Part shown: piece after piece, positions 54,364 through 63,182 of the stretch | Layout of the letters: each line of letters starts with the position of its first letter | Position numbering within the stretch: position 1 is the stretch's first letter | DNA from: an uncultured Oscillospiraceae bacterium | Lineage (GTDB): Bacteria; Bacillota; Clostridia; Oscillospirales; Oscillospiraceae | Assembly: GCA_904419145.1 (NCBI GenBank) | Contig: CAJFQQ010000003.1 | Span: forward strand, 1-64,000 | Length of the DNA stretch: 64,000 bases | Direction of reading: 5' to 3' | Notes under the pieces: generated by a model | The model's input: only the letters and a program-made list of their open reading frames with translations | The model's database searches: none | What the model was told of the DNA's origin: nothing | Program-made: the position numbers and the translations under genes

Positions 54364-55806
54364 ATGGGAAAAGCAACTGGATTTTTGGACTATCAGCGGC
54401 TGGAGGATATCCAGGAGGCCCCGGAGGTCCGCTGCGGCCACTATGAGGATTTCCACCGGGCGCTGCCGGAGGCGGAGCGCCGGGAGCAGGGGGGACGGTG
54501 CATGGACTGCGGCGTGCCCTTCTGCCAGGCGGGGTGCCGGTTTGACGGCCTGGGCAGCTTCGGCTGCCCCCTGCACAATCTGATCCCGGAGTGGAACGAT
54601 ATGGTGTTCCGGGACAACACACGCCACGCCCTCAGCCGCCTCCTGAAGACCAACAACTTCCCGGAGTTCACCGGCCGGGTCTGCCCCGCCAGCTGCGAGG
54701 AGGCCTGCGTGTGCAATGTCCACGGTGAGGCCGTCACCATCCGGGACAACGAGCTGAGCATCATTGAGACCGCCTTTCGGACGGGGCTGATGCAGCCCCG
54801 CCGGCCCGCCGTCCGCTCCGGGCGGAGGGTAGCGGTGGTGGGCAGCGGCCCGGCGGGCCTCGCCGCCGCGGATCAGCTCAACCAGCGGGGCCACAGCGTC
54901 ACCGTGTTCGAGCGGGACGACCGGCCCGGCGGGCTTTTGATGTACGGCATCCCCAACATGAAGCTTCCCAAGGACATCGTATTGCGCCGGGTGCAGCTGA
55001 TGGAGGCGGAGGGAGTGACCTTCCGCACCGGCGTCAATGTGGGGAAGGACATCTCGCCGGAGGAGCTGCTGGCGGAGTTTGACTGCGTGGTGCTGTGCTG
55101 CGGCGCGGCCAAGCCCCGGCCTTACGCCCTGGCGGACCAGGGGGTCAAGGGGGTCAGCTATGCCCTGCCCTACCTCCAGTTTGCCACCCGGGCCCTGCTG
55201 GACCGCTCCGCCCCGGTGATCGACGCCGTGGACAGGGATGTGGTGGTGGTCGGCGCCGGGGACACCAGCAGCGACTGCGTGGCCACGGCCATTCGCCAGG
55301 GCTGCCGCTCCATCACCCAGGTGATCCGCAAGCCCCAGTCCGTCATCGAGCAGGGGCGCTGCCTGTGGCGGCCCCAGCCCTACCGCCCGGACTACGCCCA
55401 TGAGGAGGCCGTCGCCCGGTTCGGCGCCAGCCCCCGGCGGTATGAGACGGTGGTGAAGGAGCTGGTGACCGGGGAGCAGGGGGAGCTGCGGCAGGTGGTG
55501 CTGCAGCGAGTCTCCTGGCGTCAGGAGGACGGGAAGGCGGTCATGGAGCCCCTGGCGGGCACCGAGGAGACCATCCCGGCGGACCTGATGCTGGTAGCCA
55601 GCGGCTTTGCCGGCTGTGAGGACTACATCGGCGAGGCCTTCGGCCTGACGCTGGAGCGGGGCATGGATGTCTGCGCACCCAACGATCAGCGGATCTTCCT
55701 GGCCGGGGACCTGCGGCTGGGGGCCAGTTTGGTGGTCCACGCCATTGCCGACGGCCGGCGGGCCGCCAGGGCTGCGGACGACTACCTGATGCATCTGGTG
55801 GACTGA
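54364..55806 (+). CDS. gltD: Glutamate synthase small subunit
   Basis: The 480-residue NAD(P)H-oxidising subunit passes electrons to GltB. It has N-terminal Fe-S cysteines (CMDCGVPFCQAGC and CPASCEEAC), FAD site VVGSGPAGLAAADQL (~159-173), GLLMYGIPNMKLPK, and NAD(P) site VVVGAGDTSSDC. Ribosome site GGAGGGGAG. A terminator follows immediately. Confidence 0.98.
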   Translation: MGKATGFLDYQRLEDIQEAPEVRCGHYEDFHRALPEAERREQGGRCMDCGVPFCQAGCRFDGLGSFGCPLHNLIPEWNDMVFRDNTRHALSRLLKTNNFPEFTGRVCPASCEEACVCNVHGEAVTIRDNELSIIETAFRTGLMQPRRPAVRSGRRVAVVGSGPAGLAAADQLNQRGHSVTVFERDDRPGGLLMYGIPNMKLPKDIVLRRVQLMEAEGVTFRTGVNVGKDISPEELLAEFDCVVLCCGAAKPRPYALADQGVKGVSYALPYLQFATRALLDRSAPVIDAVDRDVVVVGAGDTSSDCVATAIRQGCRSITQVIRKPQSVIEQGRCLWRPQPYRPDYAHEEAVARFGASPRRYETVVKELVTGEQGELRQVVLQRVSWRQEDGKAVMEPLAGTEETIPADLMLVASGFAGCEDYIGEAFGLTLERGMDVCAPNDQRIFLAGDLRLGASLVVHAIADGRRAARAADDYLMHLVD

Positions 55807-55810
55807 AAAA

Positions 55811-55854
55811 ACGAGAGAAGGACCGGCGGGAACACCCGCCGGTCCTTCTCTCGT
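55811..55854. terminator. Bidirectional terminator between gltD and ABC operon
   Basis: A perfect 20-bp stem (55811-55830 with 55835-55854) with AACA loop, flanked by A and T stretches, between two convergent operons. Confidence 0.88.
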
Positions 55855-55859
55855 TGTGA

Positions 55860-56468
55860 TTATAGTCTCGCCTCCGGCTGAGGGAGGCGGAGAACCTGCA
55901 CGGCCCCGAGCGCCTGCGTCTCGCCAAGATCGTGGGTCACCAGCAGCACCGTTCGCCCGGTGCATCGGCGGCGGGTATCCGCCATGACCCGTTCCTTGGT
56001 CCCCGGATCCAATCCCTTGAAGGGCTCGTCCAGAAACAGGATATCCCAGGGGGCCAGCAGCGCCCGGAGGATGGCTGTCCGGCGGCGCATCCCGCCGGAA
56101 AATTCTGATACCGGCTGCCCCGCGCAGTTCTCCAGCCCTACCGCGGCCAGGGCCTCCTCCACCTGGGCGGGGGAGAGGGTTGGGTTCACCAGCCGGATAT
56201 TGGCCGCGGCGCTGAGATTGTCACACAGCCGGTCCTCCTGGAACACAGCGCTCTGCCGCAGGCCGGCGAGGCCGGTGACAGCGCCGCTGTCCGCCGGCTC
56301 CAGCCCCATGAGGATCCGCAGCAGCGTGGTCTTTCCGCCGCCGGAGGGGGCCATCACAGCGGTGACAGCTCCGGCGGGGATGGATGCGGAAAAGTCGCAC
56401 AGCACCGGCTTGCCGCCGAAGGCTTTGCAGAGGTGCTGCACCTCGATGGTACCGCCCATGCCTCTCAC
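55860..56468 (-). CDS. NitT/TauT-type ABC transporter ATP-binding protein
   Basis: A 202-residue ATPase (Walker A APSGGGKTT, signature FSGGMRRRTAILRAL, Walker B ILFLDEPFKGLD, H-loop VTHDLGE), short for this family. The start may be GTG 56468, overlapping the permease stop as GTGA, or ATG 56459. It forms an importer with the two genes upstream. The substrate is unknown. Confidence 0.88.
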   Translation of the reverse strand: MRGMGGTIEVQHLCKAFGGKPVLCDFSASIPAGAVTAVMAPSGGGKTTLLRILMGLEPADSGAVTGLAGLRQSAVFQEDRLCDNLSAAANIRLVNPTLSPAQVEEALAAVGLENCAGQPVSEFSGGMRRRTAILRALLAPWDILFLDEPFKGLDPGTKERVMADTRRRCTGRTVLLVTHDLGETQALGAVQVLRLPQPEARL

Positions 56469-57214
56469 ATCCTTTCCAGCCGTTTAGCGGCCCTGCGGAT
56501 CAGGGCCAGAAACAGCTTTTCAAAGCCCAGGCTCACCAGGACGATGACAACCGTCCAGGCCAGCAGATCTGGCGTGTTGAGATAGATCTTGGCCTGCTGG
56601 AGCTGTTCTCCGATGGACCCCTCCGGCATGCCGATGACTTCGGCAGCCACCCCGGCCTTCCAGCTGAGCCCCAGCGCCACGGTGCAGGCGGAGAGAAAGT
56701 AGGGGAGTACCTGGGGGAGGTAGATATAGCGGATACGCCGGGCCGCCGGGATGCGGAATACCCGGGCCATCTCCAGCAGCTGCCTATCCACGCTCCGAAT
56801 ACCCGCCAGTACGTTGGTGTAAATCACCGGCAGCACAATCAGGAAAGAAATCAGCACCGCCAGATGGCGGGAGGAGAACAGCATCAGGGCCAGGATAATA
56901 AAGGAGGCTACAGGGATGGATTTCACCGCCAGCATCAGCGGCGCCAGCAGCTCCTGGACGCGCCGGAACCGGGCGGCAAGGGCACCCAGCACCACGCCGG
57001 ATACCACCGCCAGAAGGAAACCGCCCCCAATGCGCAGCAGAGAATTGGCAATGGAGGACCAGAAGAAGCCCTCCGTCACCAACTGGCCCAGGCGTACCAC
57101 GACCCGCACCGGGGACACCAGAAAGAGATCCTGGTGGATCACCATGCTGGCGATCTGCCACACCGCCAGCCAGAATACCACCGCCCAGAGGCGGATCCGT
57201 CCCGGCCCTCTCAT
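56465..57214 (-). CDS. NitT/TauT-type ABC transporter permease
   Basis: A 249-residue inner-membrane protein with about six helices and the coupling-loop segment MARVFRIPAARRIRYIYLPQ, as in SsuC/TauC. The ATG at 57214 lies 1 bp after the stop of the binding-protein gene. Confidence 0.9.
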   Translation of the reverse strand: MRGPGRIRLWAVVFWLAVWQIASMVIHQDLFLVSPVRVVVRLGQLVTEGFFWSSIANSLLRIGGGFLLAVVSGVVLGALAARFRRVQELLAPLMLAVKSIPVASFIILALMLFSSRHLAVLISFLIVLPVIYTNVLAGIRSVDRQLLEMARVFRIPAARRIRYIYLPQVLPYFLSACTVALGLSWKAGVAAEVIGMPEGSIGEQLQQAKIYLNTPDLLAWTVVIVLVSLGFEKLFLALIRRAAKRLERM

Positions 57215-57215
57215 C

Positions 57216-58286
57216 TCAGCGGCTGTAGTAGAAGTCGTCGCCGGGCAGCGCCCCGCCGACGGACTGGGGATTCTGCTCCAACAGGACGGAGAGATAGCCG
57301 GAGAGATTCTCCTGCATCTCCGCGCCCTCGATAAAGGTGATGTTGCACGCCGGCAGGGCCTTCTCCGCCACCTGGGCGGTGACGATCTCATACTGCCCCA
57401 CCAGCTGGGCCGCCTCCGCCACGTTGGCATTGACATAGTCCACGGAGTCCTTGTAGTGGTTCAGGAAAGCGGAGACTGCCTCCGGATGCTGCTCGACAAA
57501 TTCCTTCCGGGCCACCACCACGCCGGTAACCAGGGTGGAGGGGGCGTCGCTGCCGGACTGGAGCCGATCCCACTCCTCCGTCAGATCCAGGGCCACCCGG
57601 AGCCCCTCGCTCTGGGCCTGGGCGGTGGTGACGAAGGGCTGGGGCAGCATGGCAATGCCGTTCTCGTCGGCCATCAGGGCGGACAGGCACTCCGCCTGCT
57701 CACTTTTCCACTCGATGGTCACATCGGCGGCGGGGTCGATACCGTTCTGGGTGAGGACGTAGTTGAGGGCGTACTCCGGGGTGGTGCCCTTGCCGCTGGC
57801 GTAGATGGTCTTGCCCCGCAGATCCTCCACGGACTGGATGGACTCGCCGTTCTCCACGATATACAGCACCCCCAGGGTGTTGATCGCCAGCACCTGGATC
57901 GCGCCGTCGGTGTTGTTGTAGAGCACAGAGGCCAGGTTGGCCGGAATGGCGGCGATATCCGTGCTGCCGTTGCCCAGAGCGGCGGAGGCCTCGTCGGTGA
58001 CAGCGGTGATGGTGAAGTGGTAGTTGTTATCCGTCAGGGCGCCGGTGTCGGCCTCGTTCATGAACGACACCATGCCCATGGCGGTGGGGCCCTTCAGGGC
58101 CATGATATGGATGTCAATAGGGTCCGCCGGTGTCTGGGTGTCCTCCGACTCTTGGTCGCCGGAAGCGCTGCCGGTGGTTTCATTGCCGCCGGTGTTGTTG
58201 GTTGTGGTCGTTGTGTTGGAGGCGCATCCGGCCAGCAGAGCGGCTGTCAGGGCCAGGACGCAGAAAAGAGAGAGCAGCTTTTTCAT
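57216..58286 (-). CDS. ABC transporter substrate-binding lipoprotein (SsuA/NMT1-like)
   Basis: A 356-residue lipoprotein with signal peptide and lipobox LLAGCAS, a Ser/Thr/Asn-rich linker (~25-55) and an NMT1/SsuA-type binding domain (IMALKGPTAMGMVSFM; LRGKTIYASGKGTTPEYALNY). Such proteins bind sulfonates, thiamine precursors or similar anions or small organics. The ATG at 58286 follows GAAAGGA. First gene of the operon. Confidence 0.9.
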   Translation of the reverse strand: MKKLLSLFCVLALTAALLAGCASNTTTTTNNTGGNETTGSASGDQESEDTQTPADPIDIHIMALKGPTAMGMVSFMNEADTGALTDNNYHFTITAVTDEASAALGNGSTDIAAIPANLASVLYNNTDGAIQVLAINTLGVLYIVENGESIQSVEDLRGKTIYASGKGTTPEYALNYVLTQNGIDPAADVTIEWKSEQAECLSALMADENGIAMLPQPFVTTAQAQSEGLRVALDLTEEWDRLQSGSDAPSTLVTGVVVARKEFVEQHPEAVSAFLNHYKDSVDYVNANVAEAAQLVGQYEIVTAQVAEKALPACNITFIEGAEMQENLSGYLSVLLEQNPQSVGGALPGDDFYYSR

Positions 58287-58607
58287 GGATAGGTCCTTTC
58301 TATGATGAATTCGTAAAATAGCATGCAGGCTTATTTTACCACGACAGGGCGCGATAGTCAAAAGCTCCCTGACCCCGGGGGAATATTTCTGTCCGAAAGG
58401 GCGCGCCGCCCCAAAGCCGGCGCATCCCGCGGCGGGGACGGAGAAAAACGCCGCCGATTTCCCCAGGACCTGGACGGTACCGGAGCCTGGTTTGGCGGCT
58501 CCGCCCGGATGGCGGGCCGGGAGGCGGTTGACCTGCCCGCCGCCGTATGGTATCATCGTCCTGCAGCGGCAGCGCGGCAAAACGAAAGGGAAGGGAGATA
58601 CTCCACT

Positions 58608-58892
58608 GTGAAAAAAGTGATCGTAGGCTCCGCTATGTTTCTGACCGGCATCCTTTCAGCGGTTATACTGTTGGCGGGTGCGATGGCGTTTCAATTCGAG
58701 CACATCAATTTAAGTCCCTTCGCGATGACGATGCAGATCCTCACAACCTATGGCCTGACGCCGGTCCTGTATGGGGCGGTGGGGCTCGCTGTGGTGGGCG
58801 CAGTCATTGCGATCCTGGGATTGAAAGAAAAGCGAGCTGCATGGCCGGGAACCAGCGCAGGTGCACCGGCTGAAGCGGGGGCTTTGCGCTAG
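58608..58892 (+). CDS. Small membrane protein, unknown
   Basis: A 94-residue protein with two membrane helices (VIVGSAMFLTGILSAVILLA and YGAVGLAVVGAVIAILGL). The GTG start is 10 bp after GGGAAGGGAG. I do not recognise a family. Confidence 0.55.
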   Translation: MKKVIVGSAMFLTGILSAVILLAGAMAFQFEHINLSPFAMTMQILTTYGLTPVLYGAVGLAVVGAVIAILGLKEKRAAWPGTSAGAPAEAGALR

Positions 58893-58906
58893 CCCGTGGA
58901 TTTTAC

Positions 58907-58936
58907 TTGACTGCGGTGCGGAAATGCCGGTATACT
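58907..58936 (+). promoter_or_regulatory. Promoter of the HD-domain gene
   Basis: TTGACT (58907-58912), 18-bp spacer, TATACT (58931-58936). Confidence 0.65.
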
Positions 58937-58965
58937 ACAATCAGTAAAGAGATGGAGGCGGCAGC

Positions 58966-59625
58966 ATGGTAACAGCGGAGCAGGTCAAAAATGACCGGGC
59001 GGTGAAGGCGTATATCGCCAAGGCGGATGAATCCCTCTCAGCCCTTGGGTACACGGAGCACAGCTTTGCCCACGTGGGGCTGGTGGCCAACACGGCCAAG
59101 TATATCCTGGAGACCCTGGGCTATGACGCCCACCAGATCGAGCTGGCACAGATCGCCGGCTATCTCCACGATATCGGCAACGTGGTCAACCGGGTGGACC
59201 ACTCCCAGAGCGGGGCGGTGATGGCCTTCCGTATTCTGGACAACATGGAGATGGACCCGGAGGATATCGCCACCATCATTGCCGCCATCGGCAACCACGA
59301 CGAGGGCACCGGCGTGCCGGTGAATGCGGTGGCGGCGGCGCTCATTCTGGCGGACAAGTCCGACGTGCGCCGCAGCCGGGTCCGGGAGAAGGACTCCAGC
59401 AAGTTCGATTTCCATGACCGGGTGAACTACTCTGTGCAGAAGGGGAGCCTGCGCATCAACGAGGCTAAAACCGTGGTGGAGCTGGAGCTGGAGATCGACA
59501 CGGCCTACGGCTCGGTGATGGACTACTTTGAGATCTTCATGGAGCGGATGATCCTCTGCCGCAAGGCGGCGGAGAAGCTGGGGCTCCATTTCCGCCTGAC
59601 CATCAATGGCCAGCAGCTTTTATAA
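58966..59625 (+). CDS. HD-domain phosphohydrolase
   Basis: A 219-residue cytoplasmic protein with an HD metal-dependent hydrolase domain: EHSFAHVG, LHDIGN (HD pair, ~67), NHDEG and a later Asp in LADKSDVRRSR. The substrate may be a nucleotide or phosphate ester; unknown. Ribosome site GATGGAGG. A terminator hairpin lies in the following spacer. Confidence 0.85.
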   Translation: MVTAEQVKNDRAVKAYIAKADESLSALGYTEHSFAHVGLVANTAKYILETLGYDAHQIELAQIAGYLHDIGNVVNRVDHSQSGAVMAFRILDNMEMDPEDIATIIAAIGNHDEGTGVPVNAVAAALILADKSDVRRSRVREKDSSKFDFHDRVNYSVQKGSLRINEAKTVVELELEIDTAYGSVMDYFEIFMERMILCRKAAEKLGLHFRLTINGQQLL

Positions 59626-59936
59626 ATCAAAAAACGGCTTGCCACTTTAGAAAATGCTGAGGCGCGGTGAACCTTCCACCGCGCCTTCCATCACGAGGAG
59701 ACTTCCGCTCAGGAAGCCTCGCGGAGGTCCTGGGGCCGTAGCCCCAGGAATAAAATGAAATCCGTCATTTCCGGGGACATGCGCCTCGGAAATGACACAT
59801 CTCATGGAATTTTCGCCGACTATTTCGCAGGAAATCGAGGCGAAAATTCCATGGACCTCTCTCGAAAAAGTGGCCCGCCACTTTTTTGACGCGCTGAGGA
59901 GCGGTGGATCTTCCACCGCTCCTCTTTTTCGGGGCT
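59626..59936. repeat. Intergenic array of inverted repeats
   Basis: Within about 290 bp lie at least five perfect stems: 59660-59686 (10 bp), 59764-59796 (9 bp), 59803-59853 (15 bp), AAAGTGG/CCACTTT near 59869-59886, and 59896-59924 (13 bp) with a T run, which is a terminator for the HD gene. No gene is supported. Confidence 0.7.
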
Positions 59937-60137
59937 TTACTTGATCTCCACTACCTCATAGCCCGCGTCAGTGACGGCCTTGGTGAGGGTCTCGTCGGTG
60001 ACGTCCCCCTGGACGGTTGCGGTGCCGGCCTCCAGATTCACCGTGGCGGTGACGCCGGGCAGGGCGTTGAGGGCCTTTTCCACGTGGGCTTGGCAGTGGG
60101 CGCACATCATGCCCTTGATTACAATGGTCTTTGTCAT
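59937..60137 (-). CDS. CopZ-like copper chaperone, possible internal product of copA
   Basis: In the copA frame, ATG at 60137 begins a 66-residue complete HMA protein (MTKTIVIKGMMCAHCQAHVE). It is preceded by GAGGAGG at good distance, which a purely internal codon stretch would not need. It may be made separately by internal initiation, or be a formerly separate copZ now fused by stop loss. Confidence 0.5.
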   Translation of the reverse strand: MTKTIVIKGMMCAHCQAHVEKALNALPGVTATVNLEAGTATVQGDVTDETLTKAVTDAGYEVVEIK

Positions 60138-62435
60138 AGTTGTTTCCTCCTCTTTGGATGTTTGGTGTATCGAAATCGTCTCCTCAGAAGACGGGATTTC
60201 CGCATAGGTCGGCTTCCACCGGCGCAGGCGCAGGGCGTTGGACACCACGCACACGCTGCTCAAGCTCATGGCCGCAGCGGCGAACATGGGGTTGAGTTTG
60301 AACCCGAACAGGGGGAAGAACACCCCGGCGGCGATGGGGATGCCGATGGAGTTGTAGAAAAAGGCCCAGAACAGGTTCTGCTTGATGTTGCGGATCACGG
60401 CCTTGCTCAGCTCCACGGCGGCCACCGCATCGTTGAGATCGCTTTTCATCAGCACCACATCACTGCTCTCGATGGCGATATCTGTCCCGGCGCCGATGGC
60501 GATGCCTACATCCGCCCGAGCCAGGGCTGGGGCGTCGTTGATGCCGTCGCCGATCATGGCCACCTTCTTGCCCTGCTGCTGCAGGTCGGCGATACACTTC
60601 TCCTTGTCCTGGGGCAGCACCTCGGCAATCACGTGTTGGATGTCCAGCTGCCGGCCAATGGCATCGGCGGTGCGGCGGTTGTCCCCGGTGAGGAGGACCA
60701 CGTCAATGCCGAGCTTTTTGAACTGGGCGATGGCGGCGGCGCTGGTGGGCTTCACCGTATCTGCCAGTGCCAGCATTCCCAGGAGGTTTCCGTCTGCCAC
60801 AAAGTACAGGGGCGTCTTACCCTCTGCGGCAATGCGGTCGGCCAAATTGTCAAAGGCGGAGATGTCCACGCCTTTCTGAGAGAAGAGACGGCGGTTGCCG
60901 GCGAAGAGTTTCCGCCCCTCCACGGTAGCCTCCACACCGCCGCCGGGGGTAGCGGCAAAGTTACTGGCTTCAGAAAGTGTAATATTATTTTCCTTTACAT
61001 GCTCTACAATGGCCTGGGCCAGGGGATGCTCCGACAAAACCTCTGCAGAGCCCGCCAAGCGCAGCAACTCTTCGGCAGCGACGCCGTCAGCGGGGAACAC
61101 GTCAGTGACCCGGGGCTGGCCCTGAGTCACGGTGCCGGTCTTATCCATCACCACGGTATTCACGTGGTGGAGGATCTTCAGGGCCTCTGCGGATTTGATG
61201 AGGATGCCGTGCTGGGCGGCCTTGCCGGTCCCCACCATAATAGCTACCGGAGTCGCCAGGCCCAGGGCGCAAGGGCAGGAGATGACCAGCACCGCAATGG
61301 CGATGGACAGCGAGAAGCTGACGCTCTGATGGCCCACAAAGTACCACAGGAGCCCGGCAATCACAGCGATGGTGATGACCGTGGGGACGAAGATGCCGCT
61401 GACCTTGTCGGCCAGCTTAGCGATGGGGGCCTTGGAGGAGGCCGCCTCGTCCATGAGGGTGATGATCTGGGATAGGGTGGTGTCCTTGCCCACCCGGGTG
61501 GCCTTGATCTCCAGGTAGCCGGCCTTGTTGATGGTGGCGGCAATAACAGTATCCCCCTCGCCCTTCTCCACCGGGAGGCTCTCGCCGGTGATGGCGCTCT
61601 CATCCACAGCGCCGCTGCCGCTGAGGACCGTGCCGTCCACCGGGATGCGGCCCCCCTGGCGGACGATGACCGTATCTCCGGCCACCACGTCACCGATTGG
61701 CAAGGTGATTTCCTTGCCATCTCTTAGAACTACAGCGGATTCCGGCGCCAAGGCAATGAGGGCGGCGATGGCCTCGCCGGTCTTGCCCTTGCTGCGGGCC
61801 TCCAGATATTTCCCCACTGTGACCAGGGCCAGGATCATGCCAGCGGACTCAAAGTAGAGCTCCGGCATCTCTCCGGCCGTGCCCTGGAAGATGCGGACCG
61901 TCTCCATCAGGCTGTAGACGAGACCGGCGGCCGCGCCCAGGGCCACCAGGGAGTCCATATTGGGCGCCAGCTGGAACAGGCGCTTGAACCCCACAGTAAA
62001 ATAGGCAGCGTTGACAATCAGAATGGGGATGACCAGAAGGATCTGAGTGATGACAAATACCTGTTGGTTGGTGTGGAAGATGGCGGGGACGGGGAGCCCC
62101 ATCATGTGCCCCATAGCGAGATAAAACAGCGGGACAAGGAACACGATGGAGATGATGAGGCGCTTTTTCATCCAGGCAATATGCTTGTCGCTGGCCTCTT
62201 TCTGGCTGTTCTTGCTGGAGACAGAGGCCAATTCTGCGCCATAGCCGCCGTCCACCACAGCGGCGACGATCTTGTCCGGGGATGTGACAGATTCATCGTA
62301 ATCTACAGCCATACTGCCGTTGAGCAGGTTGACGCTGACCTGGCACACGCCGTCCACATGGGAGACAGATTTCTCCACGTGTGCTGAACAGGCCGAACAG
62401 GTCATGCCGGTGACGACAAATTGGTCATGTTTCAT
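59937..62435 (-). CDS. copA: Copper-exporting P1B-type ATPase with C-terminal CopZ-like domain
   Basis: An 832-residue ATPase that exports Cu(I). An N-terminal HMA domain (CSAC, Cys13 and Cys16) precedes eight membrane helices with the CPC motif (SCPCALG), TGES and the phosphorylated Asp of DKTGT, GDGINDAPAL, then a second HMA at the C terminus (MMCAHC, ~775). An HMA at both ends is unusual. The last 66 residues look like a separate copper chaperone CopZ, and a strong internal ribosome site precedes its Met. The ATG at 62435 follows AGAGGT. csoR lies upstream on the same strand. Confidence 0.95.
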   Translation of the reverse strand: MKHDQFVVTGMTCSACSAHVEKSVSHVDGVCQVSVNLLNGSMAVDYDESVTSPDKIVAAVVDGGYGAELASVSSKNSQKEASDKHIAWMKKRLIISIVFLVPLFYLAMGHMMGLPVPAIFHTNQQVFVITQILLVIPILIVNAAYFTVGFKRLFQLAPNMDSLVALGAAAGLVYSLMETVRIFQGTAGEMPELYFESAGMILALVTVGKYLEARSKGKTGEAIAALIALAPESAVVLRDGKEITLPIGDVVAGDTVIVRQGGRIPVDGTVLSGSGAVDESAITGESLPVEKGEGDTVIAATINKAGYLEIKATRVGKDTTLSQIITLMDEAASSKAPIAKLADKVSGIFVPTVITIAVIAGLLWYFVGHQSVSFSLSIAIAVLVISCPCALGLATPVAIMVGTGKAAQHGILIKSAEALKILHHVNTVVMDKTGTVTQGQPRVTDVFPADGVAAEELLRLAGSAEVLSEHPLAQAIVEHVKENNITLSEASNFAATPGGGVEATVEGRKLFAGNRRLFSQKGVDISAFDNLADRIAAEGKTPLYFVADGNLLGMLALADTVKPTSAAAIAQFKKLGIDVVLLTGDNRRTADAIGRQLDIQHVIAEVLPQDKEKCIADLQQQGKKVAMIGDGINDAPALARADVGIAIGAGTDIAIESSDVVLMKSDLNDAVAAVELSKAVIRNIKQNLFWAFFYNSIGIPIAAGVFFPLFGFKLNPMFAAAAMSLSSVCVVSNALRLRRWKPTYAEIPSSEETISIHQTSKEEETTMTKTIVIKGMMCAHCQAHVEKALNALPGVTATVNLEAGTATVQGDVTDETLTKAVTDAGYEVVEIK

Positions 62436-62489
62436 AGGAAGTACCTCTTTTCTAAGAGCAGGTTGGTAAAGCTGCGCCGCAGGTGCGGC
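62401..62489. repeat. 89-bp direct repeat, copy 1 (copA start region)
   Basis: Covers the copA ribosome site, start and first 12 codons. It is repeated at 62590-62678 with one mismatch. Confidence 0.88.
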
Positions 62490-62589
62490 GTACAAGTGTT
62501 TCCCGGAGGGAAACCTTGCCGCAGGGCGGATTCATTCCGCCCGAGGAAGTTAGGAAATGGGGTCCCCGCAAAATCGGAGATTTTGTGGG

Positions 62590-62678
62590 GTCATGCCGGT
62601 GACGACAAATTGGTCATGTTTCATAGGAAGTACCTCTTTTCTAAAAGCAGGTTGGTAAAGCTGCGCCGCAGGTGCGGC
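62590..62678. repeat. 89-bp direct repeat, copy 2 (orphan copA start)
   Basis: Duplicates the copA ribosome site, start and first codons (MKHDQFVVTGMT on the minus strand), then runs out of frame and stops after about 12 more codons. It lies between csoR and copA and could make a short leader peptide. Confidence 0.85.
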
Positions 62679-62755
62679 AGAATTGTGAGATAGGAAGGAC
62701 CGCTTTAAGGTTCCTGCATAAGCGCCCCGGCAGGAAAAGGAATGCTTTGGCTTGG

Positions 62756-63058
62756 CTATTTCATCAGCTTCTGCAGGAGGCACACCAGTTCATCCACGAC
62801 TTCGTCGTTGCCGCTGCGGATGTTGTCGGCTACGCAGGTCTTGATGTGGGTGGCCAGAAGCTCCTTGCTAAAGCTGTTGAGGGCGGCGGTGGCGGCGGAT
62901 ACCTGTACCAGAATGTCGGTGCAGTAGGCGTCATTCTGCAGCATCTCCTTCAGTCCGCGGATCTGCCCCTCGATGCGGCTGAGGCGGTTGGTGAGCCGGC
63001 GTACCTCCTCCTCGGTGCGGTCCTTGTGCTTGCCGGAAGCACAGCAGCACTCATTCAT
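62756..63058 (-). CDS. csoR: Copper-sensing repressor CsoR
   Basis: A 100-residue all-helical DUF156 repressor with the Cu(I) ligand pattern Cys (DAYCTD), His and Cys (THIKTC). It starts with MNECCCASGK at an ATG preceded by GGGAGG. It is the first gene before copA on the same strand, and its promoter has a matching operator. Confidence 0.92.
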   Translation of the reverse strand: MNECCCASGKHKDRTEEEVRRLTNRLSRIEGQIRGLKEMLQNDAYCTDILVQVSAATAALNSFSKELLATHIKTCVADNIRSGNDEVVDELVCLLQKLMK

Positions 63059-63089
63059 TATGAATTCCTCCCGGTTAGGTTCTGCAAAC

Positions 63090-63118
63090 ACTATATACCC
63101 CGTGGGGGTATTTGTCAA
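63090..63118 (-). promoter_or_regulatory. csoR-copA promoter with CsoR box in the spacer
   Basis: On the minus strand TTGACA (63113-63118), 17-bp spacer, TATAGT (63090-63095). The spacer contains the dyad ATACCCC-GTG-GGGGTAT (63095-63111), a G/C-tract palindrome like known CsoR operators. Repressor bound there would block polymerase directly. Confidence 0.85.
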
Positions 63119-63140
63119 GCGGAATTTTTCACAAAGTACG

Positions 63141-63173
63141 AAAAAGCCGGAGACGGATTCCTCCGCCCCCGGC
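63141..63173 (-). terminator. Terminator after spoVAE
   Basis: On the minus strand a 12-bp stem with two G-U pairs (63146-63157 with 63162-63173), GGAA loop and TTTTT. Confidence 0.85.
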
Positions 63174-63182
63174 AGGGTTGGA

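Noticed and set aside
52518-54365. Second long antisense frame opposite gltB, and a similar one opposite gltD
   Set aside because: Same composition artefact; gltB and gltD on the plus strand are unmistakable.
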